Shown: piece by piece, positions 11,281-22,059 of the stretch
Layout: each line of letters starts with the position of its first letter
Position numbering within the stretch: position 1 is the first letter of the stretch
Assembly (NCBI RefSeq): GCF_016545825.1
Contig: NC_052612.1
Span: 40,531,738 to 40,595,737, forward strand
Length of the DNA stretch: 64,000 nucleotides
Direction of reading: 5' to 3'
Source of the DNA: Eucalyptus grandis
Lineage: Eukaryota; Streptophyta; Magnoliopsida; Myrtales; Myrtaceae
Translations under genes and position numbers: made by a program
The notes under the pieces: generated by a model
Database searches by the model: none
What the model was told of the DNA's origin: nothing
What the model saw: the letters and a program-made list of their open reading frames with translations, nothing else

Positions 11281-13199
11281 AAAAAAAAAAAAAAAGATGG
11301 AAAGGCTAACGGGGTTGTGAGATAAGAAAGAGTGAGTAAGGAAAATGTTTTCCTCAACTTGAAAAGTGAAAATATTTTTTCCTATATTAAAAGACTTTTT
11401 TCCATTGATGGAAAATATTTTCCCTAACTAATTTATTTTTCATGAAACTAACACTGAAAAATCTGAAAAATATTTTTTATGAATTTGTTTGTACGAAACG
11501 TTTTCCACGAAACGAACATAGCAACATAGACATTTAGTAGGAAAAATGTTAGGTGTAGGGTAGATAATCCATCAGTTAGTGGATGTAACCATAAAATTAT
11601 TCAAATCGTAAAAATACTAAACCTTGGAAATTTAATAGTTTAACGAGAGTAAGGTTGGAAGACAAAAAGGAAAAGAAAAAACAAATCATTAGACCCTCTG
11701 TCACCTTCCATATCAAAGTCAAAATCGAAGGGTATTTGCTTTGGACTTTAGGCTTTGCCCATACAGAATTTGACTCAAAGTGAAACGGTAAAATTTTACC
11801 AAACACCATAATTTTTAGAGAGAATCTTAAATAAGGGCCTATAGCTAAATATTCTCTCAAAAAGAATTTGAAGTTAACATTATCTCAAATAAGAGTTTGA
11901 AGTAACTAATTTAATTTCAAATAAGGGTGTCAACTTGGAAATTAGCCAAAACTTATTTGCAACTAGGGGTATTCTCATCTAAAGACTCTTTTTTTCCTTT
12001 TTCTTTCTTGTTTTATTTCTTTCCTCTCTTTTCTTCCTTTCTCTTTCTTTTCTTCTCTTCATCACCCCAGTGCCTCCACCTTCTTCGCTCTGCAGATCGC
12101 CATTTCTAGAGTCCATCTCTATCTACCCGCCAACCTTGCCATCGACGCCCTGCTTTTCCTGCTGATCCTCGAACTAGTGATGGAACTCATTTCTGGGCTA
12201 AACTAAAAGCCCTAGACATTTCCCTAAGCCACGCGAGTTCTCCACCTCCAAACAAGAGCCCCTTCGTTTTGTGACGGCGGGGTCGATGTCCCATAATCCG
12301 TTTGGGCCAAAGATTGTGGGAAGATGTCTAAGGCTGTTGATGAGGTGAGAGTTGCAGAGTTCCAGCAAAAGCAGTATATAGAAGTCGAGATGGTGAGGCG
12401 GTCGTCGTTAAGAGGTTAGAGGGATTTCAGGACGAACCCCACTGGCTTCGAGAAGAAATGCAGTCACCATGAGAGGGTGCACAGAAATCACTCTTATTAA
12501 ATTTCCCTGCCTTTCTACTAGGCTCAACTCTTGACTGTTAGCATGGCGATACCATTTTGATAATTGCTTTAGTGTGTTAACGTCTATTTCTTGTCAGACG
12601 CCTTCACCAGTATTGAACCTAAAGAATGAGGATGCAAACTACCAACGTGGACACGACTTATGATGATACGAATACCAAACGGATGACGATGACGATGATG
12701 ACAGTGATGCAAACTGTACATCATGTTCGGATGGATGATGATGCAGAGTTTGCAAACTACCCTGCAGACGCGACGGATGATGAGGTAAACTACCCTGCAA
12801 ACAACAGCATGTACGGGATGGATGATGATGATGCAAACTACTCTGCTGACTAATTTTCAATGAGAATGAGAATGAGACCGGCAAGATGCTGTAGAATAAA
12901 TAAACAGCATCGCCCTGTAATGCAACTAAATTGTTCCCCGATCTTTACATTGTACAAATCCATGAAATATCTTATCTCCTGAAAGACATGATTGCCTATC
13001 AAGTCATCTGATACTATGCTTGACGGATAATAATAAGATGATATCTTTTTATAGATGATAGTTAGCGTGCATGACAAATACATAGATGGTAACAAGTAAT
13101 TAAGATCATGTATCATTATCGTTCTAAATTGTGTATGAGCAATTGGACCTCCGATGAAGATATTTGAGCTTCGGACCTCACTGGCATGGAGAAATCATA
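11281..13199. other. Intergenic, repeat fragments
   Basis: Around 11340-11520 there are repeated GGAAAATATTTTCC-like words. At 11830-11960 CAAATAAGG words occur again, so this may be a broken relative of the preceding MITE. A CT/T-rich tract lies at 11990-12065. From 12070 to 12600 no reading frame convinced me. The Asp-rich repeat at 12626-12853 is listed separately. Confidence 0.55.
12626..12853 (+). other. Degenerate Asp-rich 'DDDANYPAD' repeat ORF
   Basis: This 75-codon frame from an ATG contains diverged copies of a unit like DDDANYPAD (DDDAEFANYPAD, DDEVNYPANN, DDDDANYSAD), coded by GATGATGATGCAAACTACCCTGC-like DNA. A possible 3' splice site (TTCTTGTCAG) precedes it at about 12590. I recognise no family. 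It may be the last exon of a lost gene or a minisatellite that happens to stay open. Confidence 0.35.
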
Positions 13200-16100
13200 T
13201 CAAGCTCGAATTGATCGAGTCCTTACGTGGTCAACTGGATGATCATTTTGCTCGAGAGTGGAAGGTTCGACATGTTGTGCTCTTATTTGCTCCAACTCCA
13301 TTGCTACCTCTTTCATGGTAGGTCGATTCCTTCAATTCGAGTTCAAGCATCTCTTTGCCAAATTTGCGAATCCCAGAATCTCTTCCTCTTGACTTTGCTT
13401 TATAACTCCAGCATTGACGATGTCAAAAAGGTGGTTTTCATCCATAGATTCGATAAAATATACTGCTAAATTTCTGCCATCTTCAACCCTCCTTGCAGAG
13501 ATCGGCTTTTGCCCCGTCAATAGCTCAACTAGGACTACTCCAAAGCTGTAGACGTCGCTCTTGTCCATGAATTGGCTTGTTTGGATATACTCGTTGTCTA
13601 AGTACCCAATTGTTCCTTTAATCATTGTGGTCAAGTGAGTTTGATCAATGGCAACCAATCTCAATGTTCCGAAATCTGCTACTTTGGCCCGATAGTTACC
13701 GTCCAAGAGGATATTTGAAGATGTGACATCTCGATGGTAAATGGTTATGGCCACGGTGAAGTGCATATAGTAAAGAGCTCCGGCAACTTCGGCCGCAATC
13801 CTCAATGGCATTTCCCATGACACTGGAAATTCTTCAGTTGGATTATGCAAGTGCTAATAAAGAGTTCCACTTGGAATAAATTCATACACCAAAAGTGGAA
13901 CCTCAGTCTCCAAACAACACCCTAATAATTTGACAATGTTGTGATGATTAATTTGTGAGAGAATCATGACCTCATTGACAAATTGTTCGACTTGTCCCTC
14001 GTCTACAATTCTTGATCTTCAAATATCCTCTCGTCTGTTAGCATTCCTTTGTAGACAGTGCCTTGGCCACCTTGACTGAGTATCCTATTCCCATTAAAAT
14101 GATCGGTAGCTTTCTCCAACTCTTTTGAAGTGAACTGTTTGCTTTTCTCCATGTGATTTTCTTCGTCATAAGATAGTCGCTGTCATAACAAAAGACTGCC
14201 GTTCATTTGAAGAACTTCTCTTTGAGCTTAATTTCATGCCTCCTCTTCATGAACTTGTAGTACCACCACAATAATCCCAGAAAGAGTACGCTCCAAAACC
14301 AGTGCCAACACCTTCATGACAGAAGTCGAGAAAGAGTGCTTTACGGAAATCTCTAATTTGTTCGAGACAACTAAGATCAACTAACATGCTTTTACTGTTA
14401 AATTTGAGCAGTAGTATATCGATTCAAATACATTTAGCATCTCGAATGATAAGAATACAAAACAGCTGCGTGTGAATTAAGGAGAAATATATAGGAACAG
14501 AAGCATAGCAACTTAACAAAAAAATTAGACCTACATTGACGAATGATCTAAGCTAGTAACGTTTACCTATCATGGCTGCCTTATCTTTATTGTTGTTGTC
14601 TACACAGAGATATGAACGAGGCACGTTCATGCACTTTTCCAGGCAAGCAGTGTCATTTAAGCACTCGTTTATATCTGCCAACGATCAAAAAGGTCACAAA
14701 CAACATTCTTATAACACTGTTGGAAACGATATACAACCCTTCCTAGAGTAATATGTGCATAAGTAGTTTACTCCTTAATGGACCAAGCACACCTGTTGTG
14801 GTTAGACTACGTTAAGCTGATGAAGCTTTGACAAGAAAAGAAGGGTGGATAACATCCTGAAGAACTGGCCTGTATTCCAACCGATCTTACTAGCTTGGGT
14901 ATGCAAATTAACCAAACACATACGTAACAAGAAATGTTGGGTCGTCTCACCTTTGCATCCATCATTTATATAGGGATTACCCGGAATAGCCAGACATGCA
15001 ATGGCATTGCATGTAAGGCCCGGGGTTATCGGAATCATATAAAAAGCTGTCGTATGGCTGCACCAGTAACCTAACAACATCGTGTTGGTACACACCCTCT
15101 GAAATCGGCATTTGGACAAATGTTTCGTTGGAGATACCCCATTCAAGAGCCACAGGCACATGTGACGGTAAGGCTTCACTAAGAAAGCGTACCTGCATTT
15201 GTGTGCACGGTTCTTGGGATTAATTTTGACTCCGTGGTTCCAAAAGGCCTTCGTATGTAGAAGCAACAGGAGCTAGGCAGGTGACTTCAACCTCCAGTGG
15301 TAATAATATTTCCTGATCAGGTAACTCTATTGCACTGATCTTTCAAAGAATACAAAATTTGATTTCATGACAGCTAATTGCAAACATATTTTTTTACAAG
15401 AAATTCAACCTTAGCCGAGTTGATTCCGGATCAATTGACTATTTGACTAACCTCACGCAGGAGACATCAAGCAGCGTGGCTCAACAGAGATCATTTCATC
15501 TCATACTTGTGTGAGAATCAAACTAGCACTGTATGCATAAATTAGGGATTTAAAACTTTCAGTTCAGTAAAGCGTTGACATTACCTGCACGATCCGTCAG
15601 TGACCGTTGATGAACCAACGTCTGTCTTGAAATCCACGCCATACGCCTGCAGCCCAAAGGGAATCGTGTTCATGCAGCAACCGATCCCATGCACACAGTC
15701 TTCATGGCTGCCGGTTCCATTGCTGGGACACGTCGACCTGCAGGTTGCTGGCTGCAGCCAATAACCGCTGCCTTCATGCTGAGTTCGACCATGATTGCCA
15801 CGTTGTTACACCCTGTGGACACGAACATGTTCTTTGTCTGCGAATACATGTAGGAACTCCCCGTCAAGTTCAACGGTGTCATGATGTCGCCATTCACTGC
15901 TCTGCCCTTGCTGTTTGGCAGGTTCGGCTCAGAGTAGGAGACCGGCTGATAGACCTCAATGAATCCACCAGGGCCTCCAGTGTCATCCGGCACCGGTAGG
16001 GAAACTTCAAGCACTGTTACATTCATGAGGTTCTTCAGCGTTGCGACAGGGGTGCTGGTGCTGCCACGGTGGCACTCGATCTTATAGAGTTCATCCAAGA

Positions 16101-16300
16101 AGCAGCCAGACCCTATCCCGAAAGGGTATGGAACCGTCACGTTGCCACATGTGGCGGTGCAGTTGGCAGGGCCACCGGGGGAGGTGAGTCCGGGATTTCA
16201 TCGTGACTGCTGCCACAATGATCGGCAGCAGCAGAAAGAGAAGGCAATAAACAGCGACAAGTTTGAACCCCCCTCGCAGTTTATCATCTTTCGTTTTCAT
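13200..16300 (-). pseudogene. Wall-associated-kinase-like receptor, unit 2, decayed
   Basis: It has the same plan as the unit-1 copy: signal peptide from ATG 16300, WAK domain (VPYPFGIGSGC), second extracellular exon (about 15195-14960), EGF-type exon (about 14680-14570) and kinase. The C-terminal end is present here, with a stop at 13200-13202. Defects differ from those in unit 1: a frame change between signal peptide and cysteine-rich domain (about 16190), another near 15740, an extra G after SGYSG near 14985, a deletion near 14015-14035 that removes the VAVK lysine region, a TAG at 13854-13856 at a Gln codon after the NGTLY stretch, and a TGA at 13332-13334 after NSN. The activation loop reads DFGTLRL. 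It cannot encode a working receptor kinase. Confidence 0.87.
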
Positions 16301-17770
16301 TTGATTTGTTGGCGGGCGTGCTTTGCTTCAAATGTGCTTTCAGTTTGAAGCTGAGAGAAGAATTAGAGGATTGATCTTTATATACATGAACACAGGACGC
16401 ACGCATGAGAGCGCTTCAATTGTGGACGGGGTCGATAACATAGTAGGAATTTTCTGCGTAATAATTTCTAGGCGGTCCAAAGTATCACTTCTGACCATGA
16501 CGACCTGATCTCCAACAACTCTCATTCCTAACGCGTGTTCCGTTGAATTCCCTCTCCCATCTCAGCACCTTTGACTCCTTTCAGGCCAGGACATACGATT
16601 TCTTGAGAAGCTTTGATGAGGCATCGTAGAACCGGCATGAACCCTTTTCATCTTCGTCCTTTTTTTTCTGATCAAATACCCAAGATGACTACCAGATACA
16701 CACGTAAGCTTTGACTGTTTTTCCCTCTTGACAGGTCTTGGCCATCTGCCTAGTTCGTAGATGTAGGTTTTTCAGTCATGGCTCCAGGCGACTACGCCCT
16801 GTGTCAGAGCCGTCCTGCGTAATTTCATTACCTTCCAATGCAAAGCGTCATGTAAATTGCGAACACTGTTATTTTAGACTCGTTTCATTAAGGACATGTC
16901 AAGTTTCGTCCCCAAAAAACATAGAATGTCATAAATCACAAAGGATTTATCATCTAATTGCTTACGACATGCTTCCCGTTGGAATGTGACGAGGACATCG
17001 TGTCCCTGTGGTACCATAGAAGTCTACATGTCTAGCTCACTTCATGGTAAAAAGATGATGAAAGATCACCAGCCATTGTCCCTGGAGATGGCAGAGATAT
17101 CTGGTGGCTTAAGTCGGCAAAGTCGAGCTACAAATAGGCTTTACTGTTCAGTTCTCTGAAGTACAGACCAACCCCAATAAAGCTCATCCGCTCTAGCCTT
17201 TGTAACACACAAGTAAATTCAATAAGAATTTCCTTTGTGTCTTTGGTGTTCCTTGGCCATAAAAAGCCCACTCATACTCGCATATTAACACCAAAACCTA
17301 GCGGCATTATCAAAGCTCAAATATTGCAAAACCGAGGACCAAGTCACAGACATATATACTGAAGTGCTACCGCAAGTCAAGTTTGAAATGCTTTGAAGCA
17401 TGCCCGGAGTATCATGAAAATTTATCACGGATGTGCATTGAAAAATGGACCATCCCCAAGCTTTCTAGAATAGTCTACAGTACTCAATCTTTAGTAGTGG
17501 TAGATAAATTATGCGGGCAAAGTTACATGGGCGGCAGATAATGCAAGAAGAGGAAGAAAACACTGGACAGTGACTAAGAGAAGCGCTAAGCACCACGTCT
17601 CTAAGGTTAATAGTCGCCCGACAGATCATAGTTATACTGCAATTCTCTGTACTACGTTTCATCCCCCAACCATATTGAACGTCTGATCTTATTTTCACAC
17701 CTAAAGGTTGAACCAACATGTCTATGCCCAACATCAGGGAAGGGAGGAAAGATCATTAAACTGATAGCGG
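16301..17770. other. Spacer between unit-2 WAK and SDR
   Basis: This is the WAK upstream region and then the 3' trailer of the intact SDR gene. It aligns with 3236-4696. No gene or insertion was found. Part just right of the SDR stop (17480-17770) is missing from unit 1. Confidence 0.65.
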
Positions 17771-20436
17771 TCAAGAGAAGCTTCTGTTTGCAACAATTTC
17801 AGACAGATAACCATTGGGACTGAAACCCAAAGTGCGCAGTGTTTCATCCCAAACTCTCAAGCACTCCTTTGGATCATCTGCAAGGCTTGACATCCTTCCA
17901 GGCTTACACTGGCTATAGTATGCAAAGTTCTCCGTGGTGTTGTGCAGCACATCAGCTCCGACAGAGCAAAATACGACATTTCTTGCCCCTAACCAACAAG
18001 AATATGTAGCAAGATATTATTTTGCTAATAAGCAGTGGCCAAATGAAAATTAACCAAAAAAAGAGTGATATGCACTTCTTTCTTGGGGATGACACACCGC
18101 AGAAAACTGCCTGTGTCTGTCATTAACTTTTTGTTCCCCCTCCCTTTTTTTCTGGTTAAGCAGTCTATGACTTGATTCCGTAATGAATAGAGATGAACAG
18201 AGTAACTCTGTTCTGTTTTCCCAGAAAACTGAATTTTCTTTTGTCCAACAAACATTGACAGGAAGGCAGAGGATCAGATGGTGATCCATCCGTCTGTGTT
18301 CTTTCCTCTATTTTCATGTGTTTTGTCAGCGATGTCTTCTGAATCTCTGGTTCATGTCCTCTTTAATGTTTCGGTTTTTAATTACCAACTCTTAGAATCA
18401 TCTCAGTAGCCATAATCTACTAGATTATCTACTTTATATATTCTCAGAAATGGTCATTCTAAATTCAATCACGTACAAAAGAAGAAAAAGGAAACCTAAA
18501 GCGCATAGTGCTTTAATCATAAGCATGGGAAACAAGTTCGATTTACCTTCAGAAGGATCCAACATCCAAAACCCTCTCATTCTGCCGTCTGACAGCTGCA
18601 AAAAAGCATCGAAAAGCCAACGCTGGTCATTTCATAATTTCATATGGACAAAAAGCTAAAACTAACCGGGTCAACGGATTACCAAGTTTGATTCGACGAT
18701 ACCAGGGTGCACAGCTACGCATAGTACTGAAGTCTTTCCCATACTTATGAGTTTCGTGCTTAGTGCCTTTAGAAACATGAGCTGCATGTTTAAAAATATG
18801 TTGTGGGGTTAATTTAGCCTGACAGTGGACTGTTTGGTTCCGCGATTGACCAATTCAAGCTTACGTATATACCTGGGCTAGTTTGCTTGATCCATAGGAC
18901 ATCATGTTGCTGAACTTACGCTCTTCCTCGGCACCCATTTTCCAGGACTTGGGTTCCACAGCTCCCCAGTGATGTCCCTAGGTTTTCTCTAAGCTTAGTA
19001 TTAGTTCAGCAAACCATCTGGATTTTATTCATAGGTAATTCTTTTCGAAGTTTTAAAATGATCTTTTATCTCAGACAACAGTTACCACGGAATTGACGTT
19101 AACAATGCGAGCGGAGTTGGCTTTGAGCATTGAAGGGAGCAGAAGAAGGGTGAGCAGTGAGGTGCCAATGTGGTTAACTTGAATATGCTTCTCGATTCCA
19201 TCCTCCGTAAATTGCCTCGACTCTGCCATCAAAAGTTAAAAATTTCCGAGAAGAATATGCATTCCCTAAGTGTTTTATCTTGCTTTAAGTTTTACGCACC
19301 GTAATAAGAACTGACTGAGCACATACGTAGATGACCAAAAGTAGAAGAGAACACAATGCGACACAGCAGCAGGAAATTATACCTCCCAGGAGAAGAATCC
19401 CGGCATTGTTAATGAGAATATGAAGAGGCTTTCCACTTTGATCCCACTCCGCTGTGAATTGCCTGACTGAGCTAGGGGACAATAAGTCCAGTTCCATCAC
19501 CTGCATTTGGATCATTTCTTGTATTAGGACTAGAGTCAGACAATCAACGATTTAAATGTCTAGAAGAGTATCCTAAGTCCAGTCCAAATGTCCTTTAAAC
19601 CATCTGGGATCAGTCAAGAAGACAACTACCAGACGTGAACTATACCGCCACCACAGTGAAGGTCCATGACAAAATGCTCCCCTAAGAATTGACTTAAACA
19701 TCTTTCGCCAGAATAGAGAACTTTATTAACTGAAAACTTTGTTCAATTTGATCTCACTTAATCATCAATCACCAGGACCCAAGATGAAGCCTGTGCTAAA
19801 CTTGGGCAATGAAAACCGACTTTGGTGATAAGGTGGTTGAATGCTGATCATGGATGCTTACGTGCATAGCTGTCGCAGTATTGCTATTTTACCTCGACAT
19901 GCAGAGTCTTGCTATCGTCTGTGTCTTCTTTCCAACTTTCAGCAATCTTCTCTGCCTCATCAACTCTCCGGCAAGCCATTATCACACGTGCACCGGCAAA
20001 AGCAAGTTCTCTGCAGAAAAGATCTGTCAAACCTTTCCGGGCAATTAGATATCCCCCTTAACAGTCCTTTCCATTACCTCGTTCATTCAAGTTGAGATTT
20101 CACTTTAAAAAAACACATATGCTACTGTTTCTTACTTTAGTTGACCCCCTTTTCCTCCTCTGATTCAAATATCGTTGGTTTACTTCAGAATCATAACGGC
20201 CCTTCATCTTGAAATCGCACAACAATAGGGAGAGTTCTAGTTTGAGAGAGAGAGAGAGAGAGAGACCTGGCTGTGTAATAACCGATGCCACTGGTAGAAC
20301 CCGTGACGATCACATACAGACCATCCAACTGATTTGGAACGAGAAGAGCTGCAGAACGGAGTTGGTATGACATGACGATCCTCTGCAACGTAATTTCCTT
20401 AGCAGTCTCCCACATAGCCTTTATCATCATCATCAT
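17771..20436 (-). CDS. FEY-type short-chain dehydrogenase/reductase (SDR)
   Basis: Eight exons give 337 aa: 20436-20267, 20010-19893, 19500-19383, 19222-19086, 18977-18873, 18781-18683, 18595-18547, 17988-17771. All junctions are GT-AG and the frame holds throughout. The protein has the SDR marks in order: cofactor loop TGSTSGIG (residues 45-52), NNAG (127-130), NVNSV with the likely catalytic Ser (about 180), YGSSK (Tyr209, Lys213) and VHPGIV. The C-terminal ECLRVWDETLRTLGF resembles the end of Arabidopsis FOREVER YOUNG (FEY, At4g27760), a predicted oxidoreductase linked to shoot-tip development. That identification is from memory. The substrate is unknown and NAD(P) use is inferred from the fold. 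The start is the first of four consecutive Met codons right after a CT repeat. It is the only gene of the duplicated pair in this window that is still open. Confidence 0.82.
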
Positions 20437-22059
20437 ATCTCTATCTCCCTCCCTCCCTCCCTCCCTCCCTCTCTCTCTCCCTCTCTCTCTCTCTCTCTGT
20501 GTTTAGTCAGTCATTGCATACTTTATCTCGATCACATCGATTACACTGATCTGTACAATTATTTGATACCTTTTCATGTGACGTAGAGTTGACCTGCGTT
20601 GGACTTAATCTCACCAACTTGTTAATTAACTCGTCGTTCAGACACAGAGTCCAAACCCATTCCAATTTAATATGCAGGCTTTCTGACACAATTCCTCCTT
20701 AAACAAGTCATCGAAATGGCAAAGGAAAGAGGCAACCAGTTATAGTTGACGCGTTGCAATTGGTGGAAGAACTAATCCCAGAAACCTAGCTGGTCAGGAG
20801 AGGGAATCTAAAGTTGCAATTGACGGAAGAACTCATCCTGAAAAACTAGCTTGTCAGGAGAGGTAACCTAAAATCTCCTCCATTGCTCGACGTGAGACTT
20901 TGCCTGCATATCCTCCCCCTCTTCTTCACCACCAACGAATTATACATAGAACGGAAAGAATCCTCACCCGAGAGAAATTCTTGTGTATTATTAACTCACA
21001 AATCTCTTTTTATACGGCTAAGAGTTCTCTTATTTTCAGAGGGACTAGAACACTAAACTAGGAAATATCAAATTGGGAAACCTTGGACTAGGAAACATAT
21101 TTTGAATCCCACCCACCCCACACCCCCCCAAAAAAAGAAAAAAGAAAAAACTAGGACGCATAAAATTAGGAAATATTAAGCTAGGAAACATCAAATTTCT
21201 AATTAAAATAGGAAACAGCCCTCCAGCCTTTGACTTAACCGAATGAGTCCATTCTCCTTATAGGACCCCTCGAATCATCTTGAGGCCGAAATCTCATTTG
21301 CTTGGACAAATATTAAACGGGCCTGGTTGATGGAGTTGTTTGTCTTGAATGGAACTTCCAAGCTCTGATTATTTTCCAAGATCCCATGCTCACGCGTGAC
21401 CGGTGACCTCAGATACAGTGCTTCAGTTGTCGGCAAGTAACATGATTTTATGTTCTGTCTGCATGACTTTGAACATCACAACACATGCACTACGCTATTG
21501 AGAGCAGCCAAGATAAGAAAGATTTAATATTCGGAACAGAGTCCCAGTCACCAGTCATACAATGTTGAAGTAAATATCATCAGCCAACTGATGCACCCTT
21601 GGCTAAAATAAGGATGCAAATTCCGCTGTTTAAATGCGGCACACAAAAGCTGGGCAGTGGATCTCCTACGAAGGGAGTAATTTAGTTCGCATTTCATGAA
21701 AATGTCCGGAGTCCATCTTACAAGTTCACAGGCACAAATAGCATATAGCAGCAGATAAATTACGGGAATGTCGATGTCATTCTCTTCAATCATCCGTGGT
21801 GTTAAACTTTACAGTTATAAAGCAAACTTGAGATAGACTTACCACGTCACTACATCTCTCGAAGCAATATATTACTACAACTCTTTTTTCTCATAGGTAC
21901 CCACTACAACACGGTCAAACACTATCAGAAGCCAAGTCCGTTTCTTACACCAAACGACTCGGCTTCAAGTAGTCCAGCGACCCCCATCATCCGCCTACAC
22001 CAAAGCTCAGATCGGTCAACTATGTCGACCAAACATGCTCATCAAATACAGTGATGCAC
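20437..22059. other. Intergenic: CT/CCCT tract, tandem 60-mer, ARF 3' trailer
   Basis: 20440-20498 is a CTCC/CT microsatellite in the SDR leader. Duplication homology ends near 20690. At 20940-21230 there are repeated CTAGGAAA(C/T)ATCAAAT words near a TATAC-like box, which may be a retroelement fragment. 21800-22059 is probably the ARF 3' untranslated region. No other gene was seen. Confidence 0.55.
20753..20872. repeat. Two-copy 60-bp tandem repeat
   Basis: GTTGCAATTG...GGAAGAACT starts at 20753 and again at 20813. The copies are roughly 85 percent identical by eye. There is no coding or structural role to suggest. Confidence 0.75.

Larger units (their letters stand above)
13200..20690. repeat. 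Tandem segmental duplication, unit 2 (WAK + SDR)
   Basis: This is the partner of 1-9855, in the same orientation. It lacks the SINE and both solo LTRs found in unit 1, so it shows the empty target sites and keeps the full SDR gene. Confidence 0.88.
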
